A DNA stretch of 64,000 nt from JACKCP01 sp034007295 (GCA_034007295.1 JAVERC010000011.1:12489-76488); one strand, 5' to 3'; positions 35,159 to 44,219 are shown, counted from the stretch's first letter. Program-made: numbers and translations. Notes: a model not told the origin generated them from the letters alone.

Positions 35159-36058
35159 TCAGTTCTGGCTATATTTGTTTTTTTGAATATGCTCTTCCTT
35201 TAGAATGCGGATAAGGTATTCTCCATATCCTGATTTTAAAAGGGGTTTTGCAAGCTCTTCAAGTTTTTTGTCGTTTATAAAACCCATTCTCCAGGCTATT
35301 TCTTCAATACATGCAATTTTTTGCCCCTGACGTTCTTCAATTACTTTTACAAAATTTCCTGCCTCAATAAGTGAGTCGTGGGTTCCTGTGTCAAACCATG
35401 CAAAGCCTCGTCCCATTAATTCCACATTGAGTGAACCCTTTTCAAGGTAAGTTGAGTTTACATCAGTTATCTCATATTCACCTCTTTTAGAAGGTTTTAT
35501 GGATTTTGATATTTCAATTACATTGTTGTCATAAAAATAAAGACCTACAACTGCATAATTGGATTTTGGATTTTCAGGCTTTTCTTCAATTGAAAGCACT
35601 TGACCTTTTGAATCAAAATCTACAACCCCATATCTTTCAGGATTTTTAACTCTATAGCCAAATACAGTTGCTCCATCTTTTTTTTGCGAAGATTGTATCA
35701 GTAATTTTGGGAAATCGTGGCCAAAAAATATATTGTCTCCAAGCACGAGACAAACTGAAGAATCTCCAATAAAGTCTTCTCCAATTATAAATGCCTGTGC
35801 AAGCCCTTTTGGTTCTTCCTGGATTTTATATGAAATTGAAATCCCTAGCTTTGAACCGTCACCTAAAAGGTCTTCAAATCTAGAGGTATCCTTTGGTGTT
35901 GAAATTATCAGTATATCCTTAATTCCTGCAAGCATTAGAGTTGACAGAGGATAATATATCATTGGTTTGTCATATACAGGCAAGAGTTGTTTGCATATGG
36001 ATTTTGTTGCAGGGTATAATCTTGTTCCGCTTCCTCCTGCTAAAATGATACCTTTCAT
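35159..36058 (-). CDS. rfbA: Glucose-1-phosphate thymidylyltransferase RfbA
   Basis: A 299-residue nucleotidyltransferase, first step of dTDP-rhamnose synthesis. N-terminus [19 protein letters not shown] with the nucleotide loop, [36 protein letters not shown] and [17 protein letters not shown] are all canonical. It is the first gene of the minus-strand polysaccharide operon running down to 24967, with a candidate promoter upstream. Confidence 0.97.
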   Translation of the reverse strand: MKGIILAGGSGTRLYPATKSICKQLLPVYDKPMIYYPLSTLMLAGIKDILIISTPKDTSRFEDLLGDGSKLGISISYKIQEEPKGLAQAFIIGEDFIGDSSVCLVLGDNIFFGHDFPKLLIQSSQKKDGATVFGYRVKNPERYGVVDFDSKGQVLSIEEKPENPKSNYAVVGLYFYDNNVIEISKSIKPSKRGEYEITDVNSTYLEKGSLNVELMGRGFAWFDTGTHDSLIEAGNFVKVIEERQGQKIACIEEIAWRMGFINDKKLEELAKPLLKSGYGEYLIRILKEEHIQKNKYSQN

Positions 36059-36156
36059 TTCTGCCTTTCTTTTTACTGGGAAATAAAATTTTTTTTATAA
36101 TTGTTTGTATGTTTTTTTAAAAAACTATTAAAATCCTCATAATTTATTCATATGGA

Positions 36157-36185
36157 GAAATAATCTTAACCTTGATTTATGTCAA
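36157..36185 (-). promoter_or_regulatory. Candidate promoter of the rfb/polysaccharide operon
   Basis: On the minus strand a consensus TTGACA (36180-36185) is followed after 17 bases by TATTTC (36157-36162), about 100 bases before rfbA. The -10 box is weak. No JUMPstart/ops-like sequence was seen nearby. Confidence 0.4.
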
Positions 36186-36225
36186 GATTTCATATGTTAG
36201 AGTCTTGCCTAAATATTTTCTAGAT

Positions 36226-36371
36226 TAATTGGCAGGTGAGCTGAAATTGTTTTTTTGTCCATTTTAGCGTGAGATTTAAAATCAGAGTTTTAAAATGGAT
36301 AAGTTTTTTTGAGGCTTATTTTTTTATATTTATTGAACTGAACAAGAAAATTCAGTTTTGGTCAATCACTA
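36226..36371 (+). repeat. Dispersed element, diverged copy C
   Basis: Recognisable by TTTTTTTGTCCATTTTAGCGTGAGAT near the left, GAACTGAACAAGAAAA near the right and the end GTTTTGGTCAATCACTA; the left terminus and centre are diverged. It lies in the 323-bp divergent gap between rfbA and the GT4 gene. The last bases of the element run into AAGGAG (36371-36376), the ribosome site of the GT4 gene. Apart from this and the rfb promoter candidate, nothing was recognised in the gap. Confidence 0.65.
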
Positions 36372-36381
36372 AGGAGCTAGA

Positions 36382-37494
36382 TTGAAGATAGTATTTTTGA
36401 TAACAAGATCAGACACAATAGGTGGGGCACATGTCCATGTAAAGGATCTTGCTTTAAAATTGAAACATGACGGACATGAGGTTGTCGTTCTTATAGGCGG
36501 AAACGGTGTTTTTGCCCAAATTTTAGAAAATCAGGGCATTAAAATAAAAAATTTAAAATATCTTAAAAGAGAAATTAATCCTTTTTATGATTTAATGGCA
36601 ATTTTTGAAATCAGAAAGGAACTCAAAAAAATCAATCCTGATTTATTTACAATTCATTCATCAAAATCAGGCATTCTTGGGCGTTTAAGTGCAGTCAATT
36701 TTAAAATTCCGATAGTATTTACTATACATGGCTGGTCTTTTACAGAAGGAATATCCTTTTTAAAACGGAAAATATTTTTTTTGCTTGAAAAAATTCTTGT
36801 TCCGCTAACTTCAAAAATTGTATGCGTCTCTGATTATGACAGAAACCTTGCACTTAATTTGAAACTTACTTCAAAAAAAGATAAAATCATAACTATTCAT
36901 AATGGAATACCTGATTTGAAAAGCTTTGATAATATGTCATGCTTTAATTCTTCTTTAAATATTGTTTTTCTTATGATAGCAAGATTTGACAAGCAAAAAG
37001 ACCATGAATCACTTCTTTATGCAGTAAAAAAAATAGATGATGTTAAGATTGATCTTATTGGAAGCGGTAACGATTTTGAAAGGATTAAAAATCTTGCAAA
37101 AAAACTTAAAATTGATGAAAGAGTAAGATTTTTAGGTGAATTTCTTGTAGATGAAAAAGTTTTTAAAAATTATCAGGGCTATGTCCTTATTTCAAACTGG
37201 GAAGGCCTGCCAATTTCAATAATTGAAGCAATGAGAGCAGGACTTCCTGTTGTTTCATCAAATGTCGGCGGGTGCTGTGAAGAAGTTTTTGATGGTTTTA
37301 ACGGTTTTTTAATTCCAGGCAATAATATTGAAATTCTTGCACAGAAACTTTCTATTCTTAACAAAGACAAAAATTTAAGAAAAATTTTTGGTGAAAAAAG
37401 CAGAAAAATTTATGAGGAAAAATTTGAATTTAAAAAAATGTATAATAAATACATTAAACTCTACAACTCTCTTTTAGAAAACAAACTCGGATAA
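36382..37494 (+). CDS. Family 4 glycosyltransferase
   Basis: A 370-residue GT-B fold enzyme. The N-terminus has the GGAHVHVKDLALKLKHDGHEV block, and the C-terminal half has the GT4 donor site: MIARFDKQKDHESLLYA, VRFLGEF, and LISNWEGLPISIIEAMRAGLPVVSSNVGGCCEEV, the E-x7-E motif. It starts with TTG, supported by AAGGAG 5 bases before. It is transcribed away from the rfb operon and followed 6 bases later by an epimerase gene; together they probably build the lipid-linked core or primer of the polysaccharide. Sugar donor unknown. Confidence 0.92.
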   Translation: MKIVFLITRSDTIGGAHVHVKDLALKLKHDGHEVVVLIGGNGVFAQILENQGIKIKNLKYLKREINPFYDLMAIFEIRKELKKINPDLFTIHSSKSGILGRLSAVNFKIPIVFTIHGWSFTEGISFLKRKIFFLLEKILVPLTSKIVCVSDYDRNLALNLKLTSKKDKIITIHNGIPDLKSFDNMSCFNSSLNIVFLMIARFDKQKDHESLLYAVKKIDDVKIDLIGSGNDFERIKNLAKKLKIDERVRFLGEFLVDEKVFKNYQGYVLISNWEGLPISIIEAMRAGLPVVSSNVGGCCEEVFDGFNGFLIPGNNIEILAQKLSILNKDKNLRKIFGEKSRKIYEEKFEFKKMYNKYIKLYNSLLENKLG

Positions 37495-37500
37495 ATAAAA

Positions 37501-38478
37501 ATGGTTAAAAATGTGCTTTTAACAGGTGCAGAAGGCTTTATTGGGAAAAGACTTAAATTTTTTTTGAAAAGTTCAGGATATAATGTAAAATCAGCCGTAT
37601 GGAAAAAAAACAAGAATTATAAAAAATCTTCTTGCAATGATTTTTGTTTTGAAAGAATTAATTCACAAACAGACTGGTCAAATGCCTTTAAATCTGAAAA
37701 TATTGACACAGTTATTCATCTTGCTGCAAGAGTGCATATACTCAAGGAAACTTCGAAAGATCCTTTTACCGAGTTTTTTAGTGTAAATTGCCAAGGGACA
37801 AAAAAACTTGCAGAGGAAGCTTCTAAAAATAATGTCAGGCGATTTATTTTTTTAAGCACAATTGGAGTTAATGGAAATTTTACAATTGATGCTCCATTCA
37901 GTGAAAAATCAAAAGTATCCCCCAAAAATTACTATTCTATTTCAAAATATCTGGCTGAATTGGAACTTTTAAAAATTGAAAAGCAAACTGGAATGGAAGT
38001 TGTAATATTAAGACCTCCTCTTGTATATGGGCCAGAAGTTGGAGCTAATTTTTTAAAATTATTGAATCTTGTAAATAAAACTAAATTCCTTCCCTTTAAA
38101 AATGTTTCAAACAAAAAAAGCTTTATCTATCTAGATAATCTCTGCCATGGAATATTATTGTGTATAGAAAATAAAAAAGCAGGGGGAGAAATTTTTCTTA
38201 TAAGTGACAGTATGGATATTTCAACTAAAGATCTTGTTTTAAAAATTGCTGAAAGTATGGATAAAAAAATAAAATTATTTTCTTTGCCTGATACCTTTGT
38301 TCAAAAAATTTTTTATTTATCAGACAGGCCAAGTACTTATGACAGTCTTTGGAGATCACTTGAAATTGATTCATCAAAAATAAATATGAGTCTTGGATTT
38401 AAACCACGGGTTTCTTTTGACAATGGAATTTATCTTACAGTGGAAAATTATTTGAGAACCATTAATCAGAAAAATTAA
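37501..38478 (+). CDS. NAD-dependent sugar epimerase/dehydratase (SDR, UDP-glucose 4-epimerase-like)
   Basis: A 325-residue extended short-chain dehydrogenase with TGAEGFIGKRL as NAD loop, VIHLAARVHIL, FLSTIGVNG and the catalytic YYSISKYLAE (YxxxK), then LRPPLVYGPEVGANF. The shape and the VNGNFTID segment resemble UDP-N-acetylhexosamine 4-epimerases of O-antigen loci that often sit beside an initiating sugar-phosphate transferase. No such transferase is seen here. It follows the GT4 gene on the same strand. Confidence 0.88.
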   Translation: MVKNVLLTGAEGFIGKRLKFFLKSSGYNVKSAVWKKNKNYKKSSCNDFCFERINSQTDWSNAFKSENIDTVIHLAARVHILKETSKDPFTEFFSVNCQGTKKLAEEASKNNVRRFIFLSTIGVNGNFTIDAPFSEKSKVSPKNYYSISKYLAELELLKIEKQTGMEVVILRPPLVYGPEVGANFLKLLNLVNKTKFLPFKNVSNKKSFIYLDNLCHGILLCIENKKAGGEIFLISDSMDISTKDLVLKIAESMDKKIKLFSLPDTFVQKIFYLSDRPSTYDSLWRSLEIDSSKINMSLGFKPRVSFDNGIYLTVENYLRTINQKN

Positions 38479-38514
38479 ATTGTCTTTTTGTTAAATTTAT
38501 ATATGCAAATTTGA

Positions 38515-39432
38515 TCAGATTCTATTCATTGCAATGAGAAACTTAAAAATAAGGCTGTCAAGCTGAGACTGTCTTTGAGGCTTAAATTTCAGTGCATAAA
38601 AAAACCTTTTAAAAAAATTTTTATGGCCTGCCATTTTAAGAAAAAAAGATATATCCTGTTTTTTTTCTTCAGGAAGTTCATAAAAATAGGCTCTTAAAAA
38701 TTCTTCAATCTGTTTTCTTGTTTCTTTGTTGTTCTTTTTAAATCTTTCAAATCTTTTTTGCCAAAATTTAAGCCCTTTTGATGATCCAATAAGATTGTTT
38801 TCATGCTGTCTGTAGTTAATTGAGGGTATATTGTCAAAAACAATGTTTCCAAATGCTGAAATAACTGTATATATCCAGGCATCGTGCATTTTGAGTTTTG
38901 AATAATTTATATTTTTACCGCAAAGAATCCCAGCTGCTTTTTTGTTAAGTAAGATTGTGCATCCTGTTACAATATTTTCTAATAAACTGTTTTTAAAAGA
39001 AATTTTATTTATTTCTACAGATTTGTATAAAAAATTTAAATCATTATCTACAATATTAAGCCTTGAAAAATACATTAAAGGCAGATCCTGATTTTTACAG
39101 GATAAAAAAGCAACAGCTCTTTCAATTTTATTTTTGAGCCAGACATCGTCTTGATCTGAAAAACCTACAAAATCAGCATCTGAAGGTATTTTTTCAAGAA
39201 GAGTCATAAAACTTTCAATAACTCCTTTATTCTGACCGGTAATAATTTTTATTGATTCAAATTTTTTTTCATAGGATTTTAAAATTTCTAAGGTCGAATC
39301 AGTTGAACCGTCATCTCTTATTAAAATATTTATATTTGGATATGTCTGGTTTAATATGCTTTGAATCTGAGCTTCAAGATATTTTTCACCGTTATAAGTA
39401 GACATTGCAATATAAACTTTGGGAGTATTCAT
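38515..39432 (-). CDS. Family 2 glycosyltransferase (rhamnosyltransferase-like)
   Basis: A 305-residue GT-A fold enzyme: VYIAMSTYNGEKYLEAQIQSILNQTY at the start, ILIRDDGSTDSTLEIL, and VGFSDQDDVWLKNKIERA containing the DXD site, which together are typical of alpha-L-Rha 1,3-transferase-like GT2 proteins. DAWIYTVISAFG and YRQHENNLIG follow. It is convergent with the epimerase gene and upstream of nothing else but epmA on the minus strand. It probably uses dTDP-rhamnose, but this is inference from similarity and the neighbouring rfb genes. Confidence 0.9.
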   Translation of the reverse strand: MNTPKVYIAMSTYNGEKYLEAQIQSILNQTYPNINILIRDDGSTDSTLEILKSYEKKFESIKIITGQNKGVIESFMTLLEKIPSDADFVGFSDQDDVWLKNKIERAVAFLSCKNQDLPLMYFSRLNIVDNDLNFLYKSVEINKISFKNSLLENIVTGCTILLNKKAAGILCGKNINYSKLKMHDAWIYTVISAFGNIVFDNIPSINYRQHENNLIGSSKGLKFWQKRFERFKKNNKETRKQIEEFLRAYFYELPEEKKQDISFFLKMAGHKNFFKRFFYALKFKPQRQSQLDSLIFKFLIAMNRI

Positions 39433-39472
39433 CTTTAATTCCTGATTTTAAGAAATTATAATAATAATTTTT

Positions 39473-40360
39473 TTAAAGCTCTTCAGGGGAAAAGCAAAGC
39501 ACGTCGTCAATTTTATCTTTATTTAAAAGAACCATGATAAGTCTGTCAATACCAAGTGCATTTCCCGAAGCACTTGGCATATTATCAAGGTCTTTTAGAA
39601 ATTTATATGGAAGTTCTGATACAGGCAGGTCTTTTTTTAGTCTGAAATTGATTGAGTCTTTAAATCTTTTTTCCTGTTCATATGCATTTGTTAGCTCGCT
39701 GTAGCAGTTGCATATTTCAATTCCTGAAATAAAAAGTTCAAAACGCTGGCAAAAATTAGTGTTATTTTCGCAAAGTTTTGAAAGAGATGCCTCTGATGCC
39801 GGAAAATCATATAAAAAAACAGGGCTTCCAAACCCAAGTTTGGGACATATTTCTATTCCGAAAATTTCATCAAAATTATTCAAAACTTCATCAAAAGAGC
39901 GGCTGGTATATTTTTTTACAGCATCAAAAACACTTAGTCTTTCAAATTTTTTGTCAAGAAAGGTGTCTTTATTTTGCCTTGTTATTTTATTTATGGAAAA
40001 TTTTTTTGCAAGGTGAATAATTAGTTCTTGGGTTTCTTCCATCATATCAAAATAATTTTTACCTGTTTGATACCATTCAAGCATGGTCATTTCAGGGATA
40101 TGAAATTTGCCCCTTTCATTTTTTCTAAAGGCCTTACATATTTGAAATATTTTTTCATGTCCTTTTGCAAGAAGTCTTTTCATGCATATTTCAGGAGAAG
40201 CCTGTAAAAAATAATTTTCAGATAAAAAAGGCTCAATATGATCTTCTGGAATAATTGAAGGAAGTCGTATTGGTGTTTCAACTTCAGTATAATTTTTTTT
40301 AAAAAAGAAATTTCTTACTTCAAAAATAATTCTGCTTCTTTTTTCCAAGGTTTTTTTCAT
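39473..40360 (-). CDS. epmA: EF-P lysine ligase EpmA (GenX/PoxA, LysRS-like)
   Basis: A 295-residue class II synthetase core without a tRNA-anticodon domain. Motif 2 is FQICKAFRKNERGKFHIPEMTMLEW, with YFLQASPEICMKRLLAKG before it, and motif 3 is NALGIDRLIMVLL near the C-terminus. This matches EpmA, which attaches beta-lysine to elongation factor P. It is slightly shorter at the N-terminus than the E. coli protein. The partner aminomutase epmB and efp are not in the window. The ribosome site is poor. Confidence 0.9.
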   Translation of the reverse strand: MKKTLEKRSRIIFEVRNFFFKKNYTEVETPIRLPSIIPEDHIEPFLSENYFLQASPEICMKRLLAKGHEKIFQICKAFRKNERGKFHIPEMTMLEWYQTGKNYFDMMEETQELIIHLAKKFSINKITRQNKDTFLDKKFERLSVFDAVKKYTSRSFDEVLNNFDEIFGIEICPKLGFGSPVFLYDFPASEASLSKLCENNTNFCQRFELFISGIEICNCYSELTNAYEQEKRFKDSINFRLKKDLPVSELPYKFLKDLDNMPSASGNALGIDRLIMVLLNKDKIDDVLCFSPEEL

Positions 40361-40521
40361 TTGAAAGTAACTTATTTTTTTAAATTAAACCTGGATTGAG
40401 CGATTTTTAAGTTTGCTGCATATAATGGCCTGATTGTATCAGGCTATACTTTTGCTATGTTTGATGCAATTTAGTGCATAAGATACAGTAAAAGTGGCGA
40501 GCTCACAGGGTTTCATATATT

Positions 40522-40666
40522 TAGTTGCTGAACGAAAACGGCCTTTTTTGTCCATTCTAAAGTCAGATTCAAAATTTAATCCTCAAAATACTAAATGTAT
40601 CCTAAAGGTTAAATTTTTTATCTTCCGTGGACTGAACAAGAAATTTTTGTTTTTGGTCAATCACTA
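40522..40666 (+). repeat. Dispersed ~143-bp element, full copy F (best reference copy)
   Basis: Begins TAGTTGCTGAACGAAAAC and ends GTTTTTGGTCAATCACTA. The last 18 bases, when complemented, match the first 18 at 13 positions, giving imperfect terminal inverted repeats with TA at both outer ends. The body includes GGCCTTTTTTGTCCATTCTA, CAGATTCAAAATTTAATCC, GTATCCTAAAGGTTAAATTT and GGACTGAACAAGAAATTT. It resembles a miniature inverted-repeat element with TA target duplication; no transposase is present in the window. Confidence 0.9.
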
Positions 40667-40754
40667 TTTAGATATAATAGGCTTAATTTTTTTAACTTTA
40701 AAAATATGAAACGCTCAATTCAGGTTATAAATAATTTTAATCATGGAGTCATAA

Positions 40755-40792
40755 AAATTGCTCCGGACAAATAATCACGGAGCAATTTAAGA
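40755..40792 (-). terminator. Intrinsic terminator after the HDAC-like gene
   Basis: AAATTGCTCCG (40755-40765) and CGGAGCAATTT (40778-40788) form an 11-bp stem. Read on the minus strand, downstream of the deacetylase gene, the stem is followed by TTTTTA. It lies about 30 bases past the stop. Confidence 0.85.
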
Positions 40793-40820
40793 TCATATTC
40801 CACATGCTGTCAATTTAAGA

Positions 40821-42128
40821 TTAATGTTTTTTTCTTTCGAACCTGTCATTTTTGTTGTCATGGAAATAATTAATTTCTGAATTAGATTCTTTGTACCATG
40901 CTTCAGCCTGTAAAAGACATTTTTCACAGACATTTACAGGAGCATGAATTCCTGTGATTTTCCATCCCCTGTCAGATTCTGAGTCAATTTTTAATGCACC
41001 TCCGCATTTGTCACAGTTTGTAATATACTGAAACTGTCTTTCATAAATTCCGTCTGTGTCATACATTATATTTCTTTTTCTTTTAAATATTGGATCATTC
41101 CCATAAATTTTTTTCTTCAGGTTATGTCTTGAGTTCCAGACATCAAAAACCTTTTCACAGACATTTTTTATATATTTCATTGTTTCAGGGGATTCTTTAA
41201 GGTTTTTTGGATCATAATCTGGTTCCATCACCTTTGAGTAGTCAATTCCTGCCATAGCAAGAATTATTCCTGCATTTACATACGGAAGAGCTGCTTCAAT
41301 TGAGTATCCGCCTTCAAGAACTGCAATATCAGGATTGAGAAGGGTGGTAAGTTTTGCATAGCCCTGAGCTGTAAAGTTCATGTTTGTGATCGGGTCTGAA
41401 TAATGATTGTCCTGGCCTGCTGAATTTACTATTATATCTGGTTTGAACTCATCTAAAATTGGAAGCACGCAGTTTTCTATTGTATATAAATATCCTTCTT
41501 CTGAAGTGTTTGGGGGGAGTGGTATATTCAGGGTGTAACCGCAGGCATTGGGGCCTCCAAGCTCATCATGGAAACCAGAGCCAGGATAAAGAGTTCTTCC
41601 GTCCTGGTGGAGTGAAATAAATAAAACATCTGGATCATGCCAGTAAACATCCTGAGTTCCATCTCCATGGTGGCAGTCTGTATCAACAATTGCAATTTTT
41701 TTGTATCCGTGTTCTTTTCTTAAATATTCGATCATAATTGCTTCAATATTTATATTGCAAAATCCTCTACCGCCGTGAACAACCCTCATTGCATGGTGTC
41801 CAGGAGGCCTTACAAGTGCAAAGCCCTTGTCTATTTCACCCTTTGCAAATTTTTGTGCTATTGCTTTTGCCCCGCCTGCACTGATGAAGTGGGAATGTGT
41901 AGTTACTGATTCAATATCCGGCACACAGAAATGAGCCCTGTTTATTTCATTTTTTGTGACTTCCAAAGGCTTGTATTCAATTATCCCATCAATATCCATA
42001 ATTCCTTCTTCAAAGACCTGATCCTTTGTATATAAAAGCCTTTCTTCCCTTTCAGGGTGGGTTGGATCTATGGCCCAGTCAAAGGCCGGGAAAAATACAA
42101 GACCTGTTTTATTTTTAGCTTTAAGCAT
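40821..42128 (-). CDS. Histone deacetylase-family amidohydrolase with C-terminal zinc-ribbon-like tail
   Basis: A 435-residue arginase-fold deacetylase of the HDAC/acetylpolyamine amidohydrolase superfamily. RPPGHHA holds the His pair, DTDCHHGDG gives zinc ligands Asp151 and His153, and SAGQDNHYSDP gives Asp240; LEGGYS follows. The start is the ATG at 42128 with AAAGGAG before it. An unusual C-terminal tail contains CDKC and CEKC about 30 residues apart, likely a zinc-binding ribbon. It is 10 bases downstream of the hydantoinase-like gene. The substrate is probably a small acetylated amine or amide, not histone; this is inference. Confidence 0.9.
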   Translation of the reverse strand: MLKAKNKTGLVFFPAFDWAIDPTHPEREERLLYTKDQVFEEGIMDIDGIIEYKPLEVTKNEINRAHFCVPDIESVTTHSHFISAGGAKAIAQKFAKGEIDKGFALVRPPGHHAMRVVHGGRGFCNINIEAIMIEYLRKEHGYKKIAIVDTDCHHGDGTQDVYWHDPDVLFISLHQDGRTLYPGSGFHDELGGPNACGYTLNIPLPPNTSEEGYLYTIENCVLPILDEFKPDIIVNSAGQDNHYSDPITNMNFTAQGYAKLTTLLNPDIAVLEGGYSIEAALPYVNAGIILAMAGIDYSKVMEPDYDPKNLKESPETMKYIKNVCEKVFDVWNSRHNLKKKIYGNDPIFKRKRNIMYDTDGIYERQFQYITNCDKCGGALKIDSESDRGWKITGIHAPVNVCEKCLLQAEAWYKESNSEINYFHDNKNDRFERKKH

Positions 42129-42138
42129 TTTTTCTCCT

Positions 42139-43791
42139 TTATGCGGATACAAGACCTGGCCTGACCTGAAGAGTTATTCTTATATTTTTTCCTGATGATC
42201 TGTATCCCCTTATCATATTAAAAGACATATCTTCTATGGTTTCAATTTCTATGTTTTTCATGTTTGCACCCATTTTTTCAGCCTTTGCATACAAAAGAGC
42301 TTTAGCCTTTGCATAGGCATCTTCTCTTGAGTAGTTTGAAGATATGGATTCTTCATAATTTTCTGAAACAGCATAGGCTTTTTTACGGGCTGTGTCTGCA
42401 AAAAGGGTTACAGTACAGGTAGGCTTTGCCATTGCTGCCCCTTTTGCATTTGCAATGCTGAAATTTTCAATAGGCAGTGTTTTTATGCCAGACAGTTTTT
42501 CTATTCTTTTTGCAAAAACACCAGCCGGAGCTCCAAGTACAAGAATTGCCTGAGGGTTTAAAACATAGCCATCCAGAAAATCATGGAGAGTGTAGACAGG
42601 TTTGTTGTTAATATCTGAAACCATGCTATTAAATGAATCAACTATATATTGTGCAGTAATGTCTACTATTTTTTCTGCTGTTTCTTTCATTGGAATATTA
42701 ATTTTTTCAGAAATTGATTTTATTCCTTTTTTTGCTTTTTCAAAATCTCCTTCATTTATTTCTCCAAGAAAAACAAGGGCATCTGTAGGTGTTGGAAATC
42801 CTCCGCCAAAAGCCATTGCCGGTCCTTTCCTTTCAGGACCTGCCAATATTTTTGAATTTTCAACTCTTACAAAACTATCTCCGCCTGCACCAATTGATCT
42901 TGTTTCAATGGCCCTTATAAGGGTTTTGATATTTTGAATTTTAATTCCGTTCTGAGCTATTACAGGAACTCCTTTTGCAAGAACAGCTATGTCTGTAGTA
43001 GTTCCGCCTATATCAAGAATAATTGAGTCAATATTTTTATCTGAACTAGGAAGTGCACCCATAACACTTGCAGCAGGCCCTGAAAATATGGTTTGTGCAG
43101 GGAATTTTAGCGATTGTTCAAGGGGCATTGTTCCACCGTCTGCTTTTAAAATGTGAACTGGAGACTTTATTCCTCTTTCAATAAAACTTTTGTTTACAGA
43201 TTTAAAAAAAATTTCATAGGAATCGTAAACAGCAGCATTCAGCCAGGTTGTATTAATCCTTCCAGGAAAATTAAGATGACCTGAAACATTGTGCCCCTTG
43301 AATATATTTTTGAAATTTGCTAAAAAAATTTTTTCTTTTTGGTTTTCGTGTGAGGGATTTCTTGGTGAAAATTTGGATATAACAGCAATATTTTTTATAC
43401 CTATTTTTTTTATGTCTTCTGAGACTTGCCTTATTTCCTGCTCGTCAACAGGTAAAAGTTCTCTTCCCCTGTGATCAAGAGCTCCTTTTGCAACAAAATA
43501 ATAGTCTCCTGTTTTATAAAATTTGGGATCAATTCCAGGGCCTGCTGATACAATAACTGCAACTGGAGAAGTTTTTTTTTGTACCACAGCATTGGTTGTA
43601 AGAGTGGTACTTAAAACTGTTCTTTTGATTTTTGATGGGTTTGTATTTTCAATTAAAGAGTCAAGAGCCTTAATAACTGACTCATATAAATTGTCTTTTT
43701 TTGTAGGTATTTTGGCTGATTTTATGATTGTGTCACCAGACAGAAGAACGCCGTCTGTATGTGTGCCACCTACGTCTATACCGATTATCAT
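42139..43791 (-). CDS. Hydantoinase/oxoprolinase A-like (HyuA) ATPase-fold protein
   Basis: A 550-residue protein with the Hydant_A_N opening IGIDVGGTHTDGVLL, TVLSTTLTTNAVVQKK and FSGPAASVMGA, then the second phosphate loop LDIGGTTTDIAVL and the GAGGDSFVRVE block. These are features of the ATP-dependent hydantoinase/5-oxoprolinase/acetone carboxylase A subunit group. No HyuB partner is adjacent; instead the HDAC-like gene follows by 10 bases. The single-subunit form (about 550 residues) is known among methanogen and anaerobe proteins, with unknown substrates. Confidence 0.88.
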   Translation of the reverse strand: MIIGIDVGGTHTDGVLLSGDTIIKSAKIPTKKDNLYESVIKALDSLIENTNPSKIKRTVLSTTLTTNAVVQKKTSPVAVIVSAGPGIDPKFYKTGDYYFVAKGALDHRGRELLPVDEQEIRQVSEDIKKIGIKNIAVISKFSPRNPSHENQKEKIFLANFKNIFKGHNVSGHLNFPGRINTTWLNAAVYDSYEIFFKSVNKSFIERGIKSPVHILKADGGTMPLEQSLKFPAQTIFSGPAASVMGALPSSDKNIDSIILDIGGTTTDIAVLAKGVPVIAQNGIKIQNIKTLIRAIETRSIGAGGDSFVRVENSKILAGPERKGPAMAFGGGFPTPTDALVFLGEINEGDFEKAKKGIKSISEKINIPMKETAEKIVDITAQYIVDSFNSMVSDINNKPVYTLHDFLDGYVLNPQAILVLGAPAGVFAKRIEKLSGIKTLPIENFSIANAKGAAMAKPTCTVTLFADTARKKAYAVSENYEESISSNYSREDAYAKAKALLYAKAEKMGANMKNIEIETIEDMSFNMIRGYRSSGKNIRITLQVRPGLVSA

Positions 43792-44219
43792 TTTTTACCC
43801 CACAGATTTAAATTATTGATTTGTAGCAGATCTAAATTGAGGGGTTCCCAAGGTCCGTGTGCATTAATGCCAAAGTGTATGGGATTTTTATTTTCCTCTG
43901 CATTTGGAGCCTAAAGTACTAGCTACACTGAATTTAGGGAAACCCAAAAGGCTGTATATTTTTAAAGACAAACAATTTATTTAGTTGCTGAACTAAAACG
44001 GCTTTTTTGTCTATTCTAAGGTTAGATTCAGAAAAATAAGCCTCAAAATAGTCAATGTATCCTAAAGGCTAAATTTTTCATCTTCCTTTAAGGAAACAAA
44101 ATTATCGTTTTCGGCCAATCACTATTTAATAAATTTTTAGTTTAAAAATATACAGTACTCAATCAAAGTCAGACTATATTCAATATTTTAAATTGTCAAA
44201 CAAGGCGGCATTTATTTGG
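43792..44219. other. 428-bp intergenic region: repeat copy with flanking inverted motifs, no gene
   Basis: Contains full copy G of the dispersed element (43982-44124). Left of it, CTAAATTGAGGGGTTCCCAA (43832-43851) resembles the sequence at 8900-8919 in the thi operon, and a partly complementary GAATTTAGGGAAACCC lies at 43930-43945. On the right, ACTCAATCAAAG (44157-44168) mirrors the left motif loosely. The arrangement and overall span resemble 40390-40724. Confidence 0.5.
43982..44124 (+). repeat. Dispersed ~143-bp element, full copy G
   Basis: Begins TAGTTGCTGAACTAAAAC and ends GTTTTCGGCCAATCACTA, with ATGTATCCTAAAGGCTAAAT and CATCTTCCTTTAAGG inside. TA is present at both outer ends. It shares AATAAGCCTCAAAATAGTCA with copy H, so G and H form a sub-type distinct from F and A. 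Confidence 0.88.

Larger units (their letters stand above)
40361..40820. other. 460-bp intergenic region: nested repeats and a terminator, no gene
   Basis: The region holds a full dispersed-element copy (40522-40666) flanked by an outer inverted pair, CTGGATTGAGCG (40391-40402) and CGCTCAATTCAG (40712-40723), complementary at 11 of 12. A small hairpin CCTGAT/ATCAGG lies at 40429-40443, and a terminator at 40755. A 71-codon frame over the repeat (40494-40709) is not considered a gene. Confidence 0.6.

Noticed and set aside
40494..40709. A 71-codon frame across repeat copy F, similar to the end of a minus-strand frame at 10503-10856 across copy A
   Set aside because: The shared peptide is just the translation of the repeat; the same frame is broken by stops in copies G and H, and there is no ribosome site.
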